A DNA stretch of 64,000 bases, taken from contig DBOB01000031.1 in assembly GCA_002299885.1 (NCBI GenBank), positions 1 through 64,000 of the forward strand, read 5' to 3'. The position numbers and the translations under genes are program-made. The DNA comes from Sediminibacterium sp. UBA657 (GTDB lineage Bacteria > Bacteroidota > Bacteroidia > Chitinophagales > Chitinophagaceae). The notes beneath the pieces are model-generated. The model had not been told where the DNA came from. It saw nothing but the letters and a program-made list of their open reading frames with translations, and made no database searches. Shown piece after piece: positions 23,455 to 32,008 of the stretch. How positions within the stretch are numbered: position 1 is the first letter of the stretch; every line of letters starts with the position of its first letter.

Positions 23455-24933
23455 ATGTTTCAGAAAACGATTGCTTTATGTTGTGTTGGTTTAGTGCTTT
23501 TGTTTAACAATAATGCCAATGCGCAGGCAGTTAAAAAACAACCCGCTTCCAATCCCAAGCCTATTGGACATCATATTCAAATTACCCTAAAGCCGTATAA
23601 AAATACAAAGGTCTATTTGGGGACGAACTATGGACAAAATCGTGTTTTAGCAGATTCAGCTATGTTGAACGAAGCAAGCCTAGGTTATTTTAGTGGAAAA
23701 GAAAAACTCACACCAGGTATTTACTTTGTTGTATCTCCTAAGTATAGTATTCTATTTGAGTTTTTAGTAGACGAGGGGCAACAATTTAAAATTTTCGCGG
23801 ACACATTAAATTTAACAGACTATAAAATTATTGGATCCACCGACAATGATATTTTTAGTGCTTATTCCAAAAGTATGAACCAGCTTGGTGGTCAAAGAAA
23901 TCAATTGGAGCTAGCCTATAGAACCGCTAAAACAGCAACTGATTCTGCGCAATATCTATTGGCATTAAAAAAAATAGATACCAGCTTTAAACAAGAAAGA
24001 CAAAAAATTATCACCACTGCGCCTAAATCAATGATGCGATTTTTCTTAGACGTTTTACAAAGACCGGAGGCCCCTGCTATCCCAATCGTCAATGGCAAGG
24101 CGGATTCTAGCTATCCTTTTTATTATGTCAAAAATCATTTTTGGGACAATGTTGTATTCAATGATAACCGTTTATTAAGAACACCCTTTTTTGAAGCAAA
24201 GCTAGATGAGTACTTTAAAGACTATGTTTCACGTGAACCAGATTCTATTATCGAAGAAGTTCAATACATGTTAACAGTAGCAAAAACAGGAAAAGAAATT
24301 TATCCATTTTTACTTTTTAAGTTTACAAATAAATATATCAGTCCTGAATTTATGGGTCAGGATAAAGTCTTTTTACATTTGTTTCAAAACTTTTTTAGCA
24401 AGGGAGATACGGTGCTCTTAAACAATGAATCTAAAAAAGCAATCACTGAACGCGCCTATAGTATCATGGCCAACCTCATTGGCAATCCCGCTCCACCATT
24501 GGTTTTAAACACAATTGATAACAAAGCTTTTTCATTATATGAAAGCCCCGCAAAATATACATTCATCGCATTTTGGGATCCAACCTGTGGTCACTGTAAA
24601 GAAGAAATGCCGAGAGTAGATTCTTTTTATACTAAAAACTGGAAGCAATTAGGCGTACAAGTGATTGGGGTAAATACCAATGTAAAAGAAATGGTAGCTT
24701 GGAAACAATTTATAACAGAAGGGCGTTTTGATGCTGGATGGTTGCATGCTTATCAAACAGACGCTGCATTCAATGCAGAAATCAATGCAGGTAAACCTAG
24801 TACCATCAGACAATTGTATGATGTATTTAAAACACCAACATTTTATTTGTTAGATAAGGATAAAAAGATCATTGCTAAAAATTTAACCGTAGATCAGTTC
24901 CACGATTTTCTGCAATCTCAACAAAAAAAATAA
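23455..24933 (+). CDS. Exported TlpA-like thioredoxin-family protein
   Basis: This 492-residue exported protein has a signal peptide (about 1-23, ending NANAQ). A DUF4369/DUF5106-like N-terminal and middle region (about 45-330) precedes a C-terminal thioredoxin-fold domain. The redox motif is CGHC in WDPTCGHCKEEMP, and KTPTFYLLDKDKK carries the cis-Pro. Such proteins are common periplasmic disulfide reductases in Bacteroidota, possibly for cytochrome c maturation or stress. I chose the ATG at 23455, which starts the signal peptide; the frame begins with a TTG at 23434 in a promoter-like TTAATTTG box. It ends 1 bp from the convergent metF. Confidence 0.85.
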   Translation: MFQKTIALCCVGLVLLFNNNANAQAVKKQPASNPKPIGHHIQITLKPYKNTKVYLGTNYGQNRVLADSAMLNEASLGYFSGKEKLTPGIYFVVSPKYSILFEFLVDEGQQFKIFADTLNLTDYKIIGSTDNDIFSAYSKSMNQLGGQRNQLELAYRTAKTATDSAQYLLALKKIDTSFKQERQKIITTAPKSMMRFFLDVLQRPEAPAIPIVNGKADSSYPFYYVKNHFWDNVVFNDNRLLRTPFFEAKLDEYFKDYVSREPDSIIEEVQYMLTVAKTGKEIYPFLLFKFTNKYISPEFMGQDKVFLHLFQNFFSKGDTVLLNNESKKAITERAYSIMANLIGNPAPPLVLNTIDNKAFSLYESPAKYTFIAFWDPTCGHCKEEMPRVDSFYTKNWKQLGVQVIGVNTNVKEMVAWKQFITEGRFDAGWLHAYQTDAAFNAEINAGKPSTIRQLYDVFKTPTFYLLDKDKKIIAKNLTVDQFHDFLQSQQKK

Positions 24934-24934
24934 A

Positions 24935-25888
24935 TTAAAATACAGCAGAAACAACGTCTCTTATCACCTTCGGTTTTCCTAAAGTATAGTAGTGTAACAC
25001 AGGTACACCAGCTGCTTTTAACTCCTTACTTTGCTGGATCAACCACTCGGTACCCACTTGCTCGCATTCCGCGTCTGTCTTGCATTTGTTAATGGCATTA
25101 GACAAATCTGTTGGGATGTCTACATGGAATATTCTTGGTAAAACTGTCAATTGCTTTTTATTCGTAATCGGTTTTAATCCTGGAATGATTGGTACCGTAA
25201 TGCCCATATCACGACATGCTTGTACATAGTCCAAAAACTTTTGGTTATTGAAAAACATTTGTGTCATGATATAATCAGCACCTGCATCCACCTTCTCTTT
25301 TGTTTTGATTAAATCGATTTCAAAATTTGGAGATTCAAAATGCTTTTCTGGATAGCCTGCCACACCCATACAAAAATCGGTCTTGCCACCATTTAAAATA
25401 TCTTCGTCTAAATAAATCCCTTGGTTTAATTGTCCTACTTGCTTCAATAAGTCAATTGCATATTTATTTCCGCCTGGCTCTGGCTCAAAGCTAGACTCAT
25501 TCTTAGCAGCATCGCCTCTTAAAATTAATGCGTTGTCAATACCTAAAAATTGTAAGTCAATCAATGCATCTTCTGTTTCACGCTTGGTGAAACCACCGCA
25601 AATTATATGTGGTACCGCATCGATATTATAATGGTTCATAATGGCAGCACAAATACCCACCGTTCCTGGTCGCTTTCTTACATCTACTTTTTCAAATGTG
25701 CCATCTGTTTTTTTCTTAAACATGGTTTCACTTCTGTGGTAGGTCACATTGATCCATGAAGGATTAAACTCCATTAAGGGATCTAAATGGTCATAGATAG
25801 AAGTGATCGTCTTGCCCTTTAAAGGTGGCAGGATCTCAAAGGAGACCAAAGTGTCTTTTGCTTTTGCTAAATGTGCTGTTACGTGCAT
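24935..25888 (-). CDS. metF: Methylenetetrahydrofolate reductase
   Basis: This enzyme reduces 5,10-methylenetetrahydrofolate to 5-methyltetrahydrofolate for methionine synthesis, using FAD. The 317-residue TIM-barrel shows SFEILPP near the start (catalytic Glu), WINVTYHRS, LILRGD and PEKHFESPN. AGADYIMTQMFFNNQ and VPIIPGLKPI are also present, all family signatures. The ATG at 25888 is preceded 6 nt upstream by a TATTTTTG -7 box that overlaps the alternative TTG start at 25897. No metH or metE gene lies in the window. Confidence 0.96.
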   Translation of the reverse strand: MHVTAHLAKAKDTLVSFEILPPLKGKTITSIYDHLDPLMEFNPSWINVTYHRSETMFKKKTDGTFEKVDVRKRPGTVGICAAIMNHYNIDAVPHIICGGFTKRETEDALIDLQFLGIDNALILRGDAAKNESSFEPEPGGNKYAIDLLKQVGQLNQGIYLDEDILNGGKTDFCMGVAGYPEKHFESPNFEIDLIKTKEKVDAGADYIMTQMFFNNQKFLDYVQACRDMGITVPIIPGLKPITNKKQLTVLPRIFHVDIPTDLSNAINKCKTDAECEQVGTEWLIQQSKELKAAGVPVLHYYTLGKPKVIRDVVSAVF

Positions 25889-25894
25889 AGAATA

Positions 25895-25902
25895 CAAAAA
25901 TA
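25895..25902 (-). promoter_or_regulatory. -7 element deciding the metF start
   Basis: The minus-strand sequence TATTTTTG matches TAnnTTTG, 6 nt before the ATG at 25888. Confidence 0.55.
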
Positions 25903-25944
25903 GTTAATATTATTTGACTAGGTATAAATAGGCCGTTTTAACCT

Positions 25945-25952
25945 TATTTTTG
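25945..25952 (+). promoter_or_regulatory. -7 element of the lptB operon
   Basis: TATTTTTG matches TAnnTTTG, 15 nt before the GTG at 25968. It contains the TTG at 25950, so the longer frame is not used. Confidence 0.5.
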
Positions 25953-25967
25953 TACAAAAGATTCAAC

Positions 25968-26729
25968 GTGATACTAACCATACATACCGATAAGCTGATC
26001 AAACAATACAAGGGCCGCAAGGTGGTTGACCAGGTAAGCGTATCGGTTAAACAGGGAGAAATAGTTGGTTTACTGGGGCCAAACGGTGCCGGTAAAACAA
26101 CCACTTTTTATATGGTGGTTGGTTTGATTGCGCCAGACGAGGGCCGTGTGTTTTTAAACGAAGAGGACATCACACATTTACCCATGTATAAGCGTGCTCA
26201 AATGGGATTGGGTTATTTACCACAAGAAGCGAGTGTGTTTAGGAAGTTGTCTGTAGCAGATAATATCATGGCCATTTTAGAAATGACCAAATTGACAAAG
26301 GGCGAGCGATTGCATAAAATGGAAACCCTTTTAGATGAATTTAATTTGCAAAAAGTTAGAAATAATAATGGTGATAGTTTAAGTGGTGGTGAAAGAAGAA
26401 GGACAGAGATTGCAAGAGCGCTAGCGGTTGATCCTAAATTTATTTTGTTGGACGAACCCTTTGCTGGCGTGGATCCTATCGCAGTAGAAGATATACAGTC
26501 TGTGGTCGCTAGATTAAAATTAAAAGACATTGGTATTTTAATTACCGATCATAATGTGAATGAAACATTATCCATTTGTGATCGTGCTTATTTATTGATT
26601 GAAGGAAAAATATTCAAGCATGGAACCGCAGAAGAATTAGCCGAAGACGAACAAGTAAGACGCTTATACCTTGGTACCAACTTTGAATTAAAGCGCAAGG
26701 ATTGGATTATCGAAATGGGTCAAAAATAA
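25968..26729 (+). CDS. lptB: LPS export ABC transporter ATP-binding protein
   Basis: LptB powers extraction of lipopolysaccharide from the inner membrane with LptFG. The 253-residue ATPase has Walker A GPNGAGKTT (about 36-44) and a Q-loop in LPQEASVF. The signature LSGGERRR, Walker B FILLDEPFAGVD and the switch His in ITDHNV follow. Its length and the short C-terminal extension are as in LptB. The start is taken as GTG 25968, after a -7 box; there is no better ATG. It is followed after 3 bp by a GH3 gene, then a YgjV-like protein and fabG, forming one operon. Confidence 0.95.
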   Translation: MILTIHTDKLIKQYKGRKVVDQVSVSVKQGEIVGLLGPNGAGKTTTFYMVVGLIAPDEGRVFLNEEDITHLPMYKRAQMGLGYLPQEASVFRKLSVADNIMAILEMTKLTKGERLHKMETLLDEFNLQKVRNNNGDSLSGGERRRTEIARALAVDPKFILLDEPFAGVDPIAVEDIQSVVARLKLKDIGILITDHNVNETLSICDRAYLLIEGKIFKHGTAEELAEDEQVRRLYLGTNFELKRKDWIIEMGQK

Positions 26730-26732
26730 CCT

Positions 26733-28247
26733 ATGAAAATTTTTAGCCCAGCAATATCAAGATTAGCAAGATTGCGCTATTGGCGTATTGAACATTGGGT
26801 TAAAGATCCGGTTGCAGCACAACGTGAGGTTTTACAGGACCTCATTACCCATGGCCAATATACACAGATTGGGAGAAGGTATCAGTTTAGTACCATTTTC
26901 AATATTAGAAAATTTAAAGAGCTTGTTCCAATACAAGCATACGAAGACCTTAAGCCTTATATAGACGAGGTGATGCAGGGCGAGCCTGATGTTTTATGGA
27001 ACACGCCTATCGAGTGGTTTGCAAAAAGTAGTGGCACTACTAGTGACAAGAGTAAATTTATACCTCTATCCCAAGAAAGCATCGAAGACAATCATTTTCA
27101 AGGATCAAAAGACGTACTCAGTATTTACTACAATGCTTTGCCAGAAAGTGATCTTTTAACTGGTAAGATGCTTGTTATTGGAGGAAGTCATCAAGTACAT
27201 CCAATAAAGGATGATATTCAATATGGTGACTTGAGTGCAGTCTTATTGCAGAACTCGCCTATCTGGTCTGGCTTAGTTAGGGTGCCAGAATTATCCATTG
27301 CATTGATGGACGAATGGGAATCTAAAATTGAAATGCTTGCACAAAGTACCATCCAAGAACCTGTCACTTCTATTGCAGGTGTACCCACTTGGACCATGGT
27401 CTTGTTAAAAAGAATTTTACAAATCACTGGTAAAAAAACAATTAAAGAAGTTTGGCCAGATTTTGAATTATACATTCATGGTGGCGTTTCATTTACACCC
27501 TATCGCACAGAATTTAAAAAGATCATTGGCGGGGATTGTAATTATTTAGAAATTTACAATGCAAGTGAAGGTTTTTTTGCAGCACAGGATCGATTAGATG
27601 AAGAAGGCATGTTGCTCTTTTTAGACCATGGCATTTTTTATGAATTCATGCCGGTAGAGGCCTACGGAAAAGAAAATCCGATCACCATTGGATTAGACAA
27701 AGTTGAATTAGGAAAAAATTATGCCATTGTCATTAGCACGAATGGTGGACTTTGGCGATACCTTGTAGGGGACACCGTGCAGTTTGTAACACTGAACCCT
27801 TTTAGAATTAAAGTGAGTGGAAGATTAAAACAATATATCAATGCTTTTGGAGAAGAATTAATTGCAGACAATAGTGATAAGGCAATTAGCGAAACCTGTG
27901 CCAATTTTAATCTTGTGATGAAAGAGTATACTGCAGCGCCAATCTATATGTCCGACAATGGCGCAGGTGCACACGAGTGGTTAATTGAATTTGAAAATGC
28001 ACCATCTGATATGCACGCATTTACAGTTGCACTAGATCAAAATTTACAAGCTGTGAATAGTGATTATGAAGCTAAAAGATATAAAGACATTGCACTAGGC
28101 TTGCCGCAAATCACAGCAGTTAAAAAAGATTGTTTTCACGAATGGTTAAAAAGAAAAGGCAAATTAGGCGGACAACATAAGATACCTAGATTATCGAATG
28201 AACGTAAGTTTTTAGAGGAATTGAAATTAATTCATGAGGAAGGATAA
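26733..28247 (+). CDS. GH3 family acyl-adenylate-forming protein (copy 1)
   Basis: This 504-residue protein of the GH3 family belongs to the ANL-like adenylating enzymes. In plants these conjugate amino acids to auxin or jasmonate. The ATP-binding motif is in AKSSGTTSDKSKFIP (about 92-106), with later motifs YNASEGFFAAQ and GGLWRYLVGDTVQF. The bacterial role is unknown. The position directly after lptB and before fabG suggests activation of a fatty or hydroxy acid used in envelope lipids, which is inference. A second GH3 protein of similar length is at 48739-50262. Confidence 0.9.
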   Translation: MKIFSPAISRLARLRYWRIEHWVKDPVAAQREVLQDLITHGQYTQIGRRYQFSTIFNIRKFKELVPIQAYEDLKPYIDEVMQGEPDVLWNTPIEWFAKSSGTTSDKSKFIPLSQESIEDNHFQGSKDVLSIYYNALPESDLLTGKMLVIGGSHQVHPIKDDIQYGDLSAVLLQNSPIWSGLVRVPELSIALMDEWESKIEMLAQSTIQEPVTSIAGVPTWTMVLLKRILQITGKKTIKEVWPDFELYIHGGVSFTPYRTEFKKIIGGDCNYLEIYNASEGFFAAQDRLDEEGMLLFLDHGIFYEFMPVEAYGKENPITIGLDKVELGKNYAIVISTNGGLWRYLVGDTVQFVTLNPFRIKVSGRLKQYINAFGEELIADNSDKAISETCANFNLVMKEYTAAPIYMSDNGAGAHEWLIEFENAPSDMHAFTVALDQNLQAVNSDYEAKRYKDIALGLPQITAVKKDCFHEWLKRKGKLGGQHKIPRLSNERKFLEELKLIHEEG

Positions 28248-28260
28248 TTAAATAAGTACA

Positions 28261-28467
28261 ATGATTGATATATTAGGATGGATTGCAACTGCTGTGGTAG
28301 TTGGTTCTTTTGCAATACAGGATGTAAGAAAATTAAGGATTATCAATATGACCGGCAGCATGCTTTGGATTGCTTATGGTTTTTTAAAACAGGATAATCC
28401 TATTATATTTGTGAATATTAGTATTATATTAATGCATACTTATTGGTTTATTAAAAATAGAAAGTAA
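28261..28467 (+). CDS. Small two/three-span membrane protein (YgjV-like)
   Basis: This 68-residue hydrophobic protein has three predicted membrane helices (about 3-17, 27-43, 47-64). The sequence, with WIATAVVVGSFAIQD and NMTGSMLWIAYGFLKQD, resembles half of YgjV-type inner-membrane proteins and the small three-helix SemiSWEET style. No transport residues can be assigned. It lies 13 bp after GH3, and its stop overlaps the fabG start by one base (TAATG), so translation is likely coupled. Confidence 0.75.
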   Translation: MIDILGWIATAVVVGSFAIQDVRKLRIINMTGSMLWIAYGFLKQDNPIIFVNISIILMHTYWFIKNRK

Positions 28468-29222
28468 TGAAATTATTAGCAGGAAAAGTAGCCATCGTAA
28501 CAGGAGCAGCAAGAGGTATTGGTGCAGCCATCGCTTTAAAATTAGCAGAGCAGGGCGCTCATGTCGCGTTCACTTATGTGAGCGATAGCAGTGCTGACAA
28601 GGCGAACCAGCTAGTTGCTGAAATAGAAAAATTAGGCGTTAAAGCCAAAGCATATCAAGCAAACGCTGGTGATTTTGCTGCATGTGAAACATTTGTAAAT
28701 GATGTGGTAGCTACATTTGGGACGGTAGATATATGTGTAAACAATGCTGGTATCTCAAAAGATAATTTGTTATTGCGCATGACACCAGAACAATGGGACG
28801 ATGTGATGGAAACTAATTTAAAGAGCGTATTTAATATGACCAAGCAAGTAATTCGTCCAATGATGAAAGCACGCAGTGGTAGTATTATCAATATGAGTTC
28901 AATTATTGGCATTAGAGGTAATACAGGTCAAAGTAGTTATGCAGCAAGTAAGGCTGGTATCATCGGATTTACAAAATCAATTGCTGCAGAAGTAGGTAGT
29001 CGTAATATTCGTTGTAATGCAATTGCGCCAGGATTTATAGAAACTGACATGACGCATTATTTAAATGAAGGTGAAGCAGGAAAAGCTTTTTTAGATAATA
29101 TTCCTTTGGGCCGTTTTGGCAAGGCAGATGAAATTGCCAACACCACTTTATTCTTAGCGAGCGATATGAGTAGTTATGTAACTGGTCAAGTGATTAGCGC
29201 CTGCGGTGGATTGAATATCTAA
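28467..29222 (+). CDS. fabG: 3-oxoacyl-ACP reductase (FabG-type SDR)
   Basis: FabG reduces 3-oxoacyl-ACP with NADPH in type II fatty acid synthesis. The 251-residue classical SDR shows TGAARGIGAAIA (about 12-23), NNAGISKDNLLLRM, NMSSIIG (Ser) and YAASKAG (YxxxK). The FabG-like C-terminus has NAIAPGFIETDMT and SSYVTGQVISACGG. The match to FabG is strong, though paralogues exist in most genomes. It is the last gene of the lptB-GH3-YgjV operon. Its stop overlaps the convergent adk stop by 4 bp (CTAA). Confidence 0.92.
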   Translation: MKLLAGKVAIVTGAARGIGAAIALKLAEQGAHVAFTYVSDSSADKANQLVAEIEKLGVKAKAYQANAGDFAACETFVNDVVATFGTVDICVNNAGISKDNLLLRMTPEQWDDVMETNLKSVFNMTKQVIRPMMKARSGSIINMSSIIGIRGNTGQSSYAASKAGIIGFTKSIAAEVGSRNIRCNAIAPGFIETDMTHYLNEGEAGKAFLDNIPLGRFGKADEIANTTLFLASDMSSYVTGQVISACGGLNI

Positions 29223-29794
29223 ATCCTTGTGTCAATCTCTGCTTTTAAATCTGCATAGATAGACTCTACTGTTCCTTCGCCTTTCACTGAAACTACTTTA
29301 TTAAATTGTGCATAATAAGTAGCCACCGCAGTGGTCTTATCATTGTATTCTTGAATTCTTGCACGGATAACACTTTCGTTGGTATCGTCTGATCTACCGG
29401 ATGTCAAACCTCTTCCTAATAATCTTTTCACCAACTCCTCTTCACTTACTTCTAGTGCAAGTACCACATTGATCTCATTTGATTTTTTTTCTAACAAAGC
29501 ATCTAATGCGATACACTGCGCCGTTGTTCTTGGAAAACCGTCAAATAAAAATCCTTTTGCCTCTGGATGTGCATTCATAAAGTTATCTACCATGCCTATT
29601 ACCACTTCGTCCGGCACCAATTGACCCTGGTCCATGATGCTCTTGGCTTTCAATCCTAATGTGGTTTGACCAGCAATCTCGTTACGTAATAAATTTCCTG
29701 TAGATAAATGCTGTAAACCATAGGCCGCGATAATGTTTTCACTTTGAGTGCCTTTACCGCTGCCCGGAGGGCCAAATAAGATTAAATTGAACAT
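29219..29794 (-). CDS. adk: Adenylate kinase
   Basis: This enzyme balances ATP, ADP and AMP in the cytoplasm. The 191-residue chain has the P-loop GPPGSGKGTQ (about 7-16), LSTGNLLRNEI for AMP binding, and FDGFPRTTAQC. A short LID region (RLLGRGLTSGRSDDTNESV) lacks a zinc site, as in the short-type enzymes. A TATCTTTG -7 element lies at 29815-29822, 20 nt before the ATG. Confidence 0.97.
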   Translation of the reverse strand: MFNLILFGPPGSGKGTQSENIIAAYGLQHLSTGNLLRNEIAGQTTLGLKAKSIMDQGQLVPDEVVIGMVDNFMNAHPEAKGFLFDGFPRTTAQCIALDALLEKKSNEINVVLALEVSEEELVKRLLGRGLTSGRSDDTNESVIRARIQEYNDKTTAVATYYAQFNKVVSVKGEGTVESIYADLKAEIDTRI

Positions 29795-29814
29795 GAGATT
29801 GTGTTGATAGGATA

Positions 29815-29822
29815 CAAAGATA
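29815..29822 (-). promoter_or_regulatory. -7 promoter element of adk
   Basis: The minus-strand sequence TATCTTTG matches TAnnTTTG, 20 nt before the adk ATG. Confidence 0.5.
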
Positions 29823-29914
29823 ACAAACTGTTGTAAATTTTTTTAACCTAAGATTGTAATTTACGCAACAAATTATCTGAATACTTGTTAGTATTTTACA
29901 TCAAAATCAATACC

Positions 29915-30433
29915 ATGTACAAAATACTTTGTTTTTGCCTTTTGATGAGCCAAGCAGCTTGTGCTCAAACGACTACTAAACAATCCAATAAATCGAATAC
30001 CATGCCAACAAAAGAGAATACCTACTATTCTAGAACAAGTAAGGAAGCTGTGATTGTGCCAGATAGTGTTTGGAAGCAGATCTTAAGCCCCGAAGTGTAT
30101 GCTGTTGCTAGAGAAAAGGGTACAGAACGTCCATTTACGAGTGCCTTTGAAACTTCAAAAGCAATTGGAACTTATTTCTGTAAGGCATGCGGTAATCCAC
30201 TTTTTAAAAGTGATACCAAATTTGATAGTGGTTGTGGCTGGCCGAGTTTTTACGAGCCTCTAACCAAAAAATCCATTATTTACACCCCTGATAATACACA
30301 TGGAATGAAAAGAACCGAAGTGCAATGCGGTAAGTGTAAGGCACATTTAGGGCATGTATTTGAAGACGGTCCCCCTCCAACAGGTTTGCGTTATTGTATC
30401 AATGGCATCATTCTTGACTTTGATGCAAAATAA
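29915..30433 (+). CDS. msrB: Exported peptide-methionine (R)-S-oxide reductase
   Basis: This 172-residue MsrB has an N-terminal signal, probably a lipoprotein signal with Cys in SQAACAQ. The zinc-binding cysteine pairs CKAC and CGKC, the SGCGWPSF segment and the catalytic Cys in LRYCING are present. MsrB repairs the R-sulfoxide of methionine; this copy would act outside the cytoplasm. I chose the ATG at 29915, which starts the signal, over the upstream frame opening at 29885. The last 43 bp overlap the convergent DUF5690 gene. Confidence 0.93.
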   Translation: MYKILCFCLLMSQAACAQTTTKQSNKSNTMPTKENTYYSRTSKEAVIVPDSVWKQILSPEVYAVAREKGTERPFTSAFETSKAIGTYFCKACGNPLFKSDTKFDSGCGWPSFYEPLTKKSIIYTPDNTHGMKRTEVQCGKCKAHLGHVFEDGPPPTGLRYCINGIILDFDAK

Positions 30434-31653
30434 TACATCGCATAGGCTGTAATAAATATACCTACGAAAGATAAAATCATGACACTCTGCGAAAAGAAGG
30501 TCGTCCATTCTATCTCTAGAGTCATGCCCTCTTTTACCAACATCACCGTCACGCTTCCAACATAACCAATTGAATCTGCTAAATAGATAAAGAAGCCTGC
30601 GTTTCCTTTAATAGAGTAGGCCGCAATTAAACGATCAAAATAGATTGAGTTAAAAGGAATATACACCAGGTATAAACCCAGACCTACTAAAAGCATCCAC
30701 CAAAATGGATCCAATAATTTTTGTGTGAAAAAATAAGTAGACAGTCCGGCTACCACAAATCCAATTAAAATAAATACATGCGCAATCATGAATGCTTTAA
30801 AACTATTTTTGACTGCAACGACTGCGCCAATTAAGATTAAAATAAAAATAGTGATAGGAATTTCTGTTTCAGAAAAAGTAGATGGCTTGGCTGTATAGCC
30901 CATCTCCTTCCACATATCGGCCGAAAAATTATCTCTTATATCTCTAAAAATAGTAGCAAATAAATAAATGGCGATAAATGCAATTACGCCTGGTAAATAT
31001 TGTTTTAAAATTAATTTTCTGTCTTCACCTGTCATGGGAATTCTTTTTGCCCTCAAAGCCTCATCCTCTTTAGATGGCGCTGGTACTTTCTCTAAGCCCC
31101 ACACACAAATTACCAATGGCAATGCAAAAACTAAACCAGTACAAAATGGCACCCAGGTTTCTAGAACATTAAAATCTTGCATCAACCAAGCGCCGACAGA
31201 CTTCACCCATCCTGCAGAAAAAATAAAACTCACCGCGAGTGCAGCGCCAATGAAATCGGTACTACGTCTTCCTTCTACATAAGAGAAGACAACACCCCAT
31301 AACATGCCCAATGGAAAACCATTGATGAATAAAAATAAAATACTATAAGGTGCCGGCACTATAGCAAACAATAACCATGCTGTCCATGCAATACCCGTTA
31401 GTAAAAAAATAATTTTATATCTATTCTTTTTTTCTAAACCAGAGATGAATTTAATGCCATAAAACTTCGCCATCAAATAGCCCAACATCTGACTTATCAC
31501 CATCGCTGTTTTAAATGCAATAGGTCCAAAAGTCATTCCCTCAAAAGTGCAAACTGTAAATGATTTTCTAAATCCAAATATAAAAACATAAGTTCCAAAG
31601 GAAACTAAGGCAGCGTAAAGCGCTACTGATTTTTCTTTTGTGATAAATGACAT
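30391..31653 (-). CDS. DUF5690 family MFS-like membrane protein
   Basis: This 420-residue polytopic protein has about 12 hydrophobic spans and matches the Bacteroidota DUF5690 family (FGFRKSFTV after span 1, NGFPLGMLWGVVFSYVEGRR in the middle). The architecture is that of a major-facilitator transporter, but no substrate is known. The start is set at ATG 31653; an upstream TTG at 31677 would add eight unlikely residues. Its 3' end overlaps msrB by 43 bp. Confidence 0.85.
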   Translation of the reverse strand: MSFITKEKSVALYAALVSFGTYVFIFGFRKSFTVCTFEGMTFGPIAFKTAMVISQMLGYLMAKFYGIKFISGLEKKNRYKIIFLLTGIAWTAWLLFAIVPAPYSILFLFINGFPLGMLWGVVFSYVEGRRSTDFIGAALAVSFIFSAGWVKSVGAWLMQDFNVLETWVPFCTGLVFALPLVICVWGLEKVPAPSKEDEALRAKRIPMTGEDRKLILKQYLPGVIAFIAIYLFATIFRDIRDNFSADMWKEMGYTAKPSTFSETEIPITIFILILIGAVVAVKNSFKAFMIAHVFILIGFVVAGLSTYFFTQKLLDPFWWMLLVGLGLYLVYIPFNSIYFDRLIAAYSIKGNAGFFIYLADSIGYVGSVTVMLVKEGMTLEIEWTTFFSQSVMILSFVGIFITAYAMYYFASKSRMMPLIQ

Positions 31654-31715
31654 GCCTATTTCTTTTAATGAAAACAATCTTTTGGAATCGTCCTCTTAAA
31701 GATAGGGTAATTCAA

Positions 31716-31955
31716 CTAATTTTTATGGTAAGCAAAGACAAAGGGCTTCTCTGGATTGTCTTTTAAAGCACGCTTTACTAAATGCGGCTTTTGGATGATT
31801 TTTCTTTTATTTAAATCAACCACTTCGATATTCTGATAAAACTGTTCTACTTGTTCGATCTGAAACAACATAGCATGTATTTCCAACAATAAAATCAATT
31901 GCTTTTGTTTTTTTAAAACATCATTGCTCGCAAGATATATATGGCTTCTTAACAT
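31716..31955 (-). CDS. Small protein of unknown function
   Basis: This 79-residue basic, soluble protein is not in any family I recognise. The first half is a probable helix rich in Leu, Gln and Ile (LKKQKQLILLLEIHAML). The second half is basic (LNKRKIIQKPHLVKRALKD). It is not a shadow of another gene, as no competing frame covers this interval. A TAGTTTTG -7 box 5 nt before its ATG supports expression. It could be a small regulatory or nucleic-acid-binding protein, which is a guess. Confidence 0.6.
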   Translation of the reverse strand: MLRSHIYLASNDVLKKQKQLILLLEIHAMLFQIEQVEQFYQNIEVVDLNKRKIIQKPHLVKRALKDNPEKPFVFAYHKN

Positions 31956-31960
31956 GGATA

Positions 31961-31968
31961 CAAAACTA
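31961..31968 (-). promoter_or_regulatory. -7 element of the small gene at 31716-31955
   Basis: The minus-strand sequence TAGTTTTG matches TAnnTTTG, 5 nt before the ATG at 31955. Confidence 0.5.
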
Positions 31969-31982
31969 CAATTTTTTACAAG

Positions 31983-31990
31983 TATATTTG
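31983..31990 (+). promoter_or_regulatory. -7 element of the glycosyltransferase operon
   Basis: TATATTTG matches TAnnTTTG, 18 nt before the ATG at 32009. It lies back-to-back with the minus-strand promoter at 31961-31968. Confidence 0.5.
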
Positions 31991-32008
31991 AATAAGATTT
32001 AAAAATTC

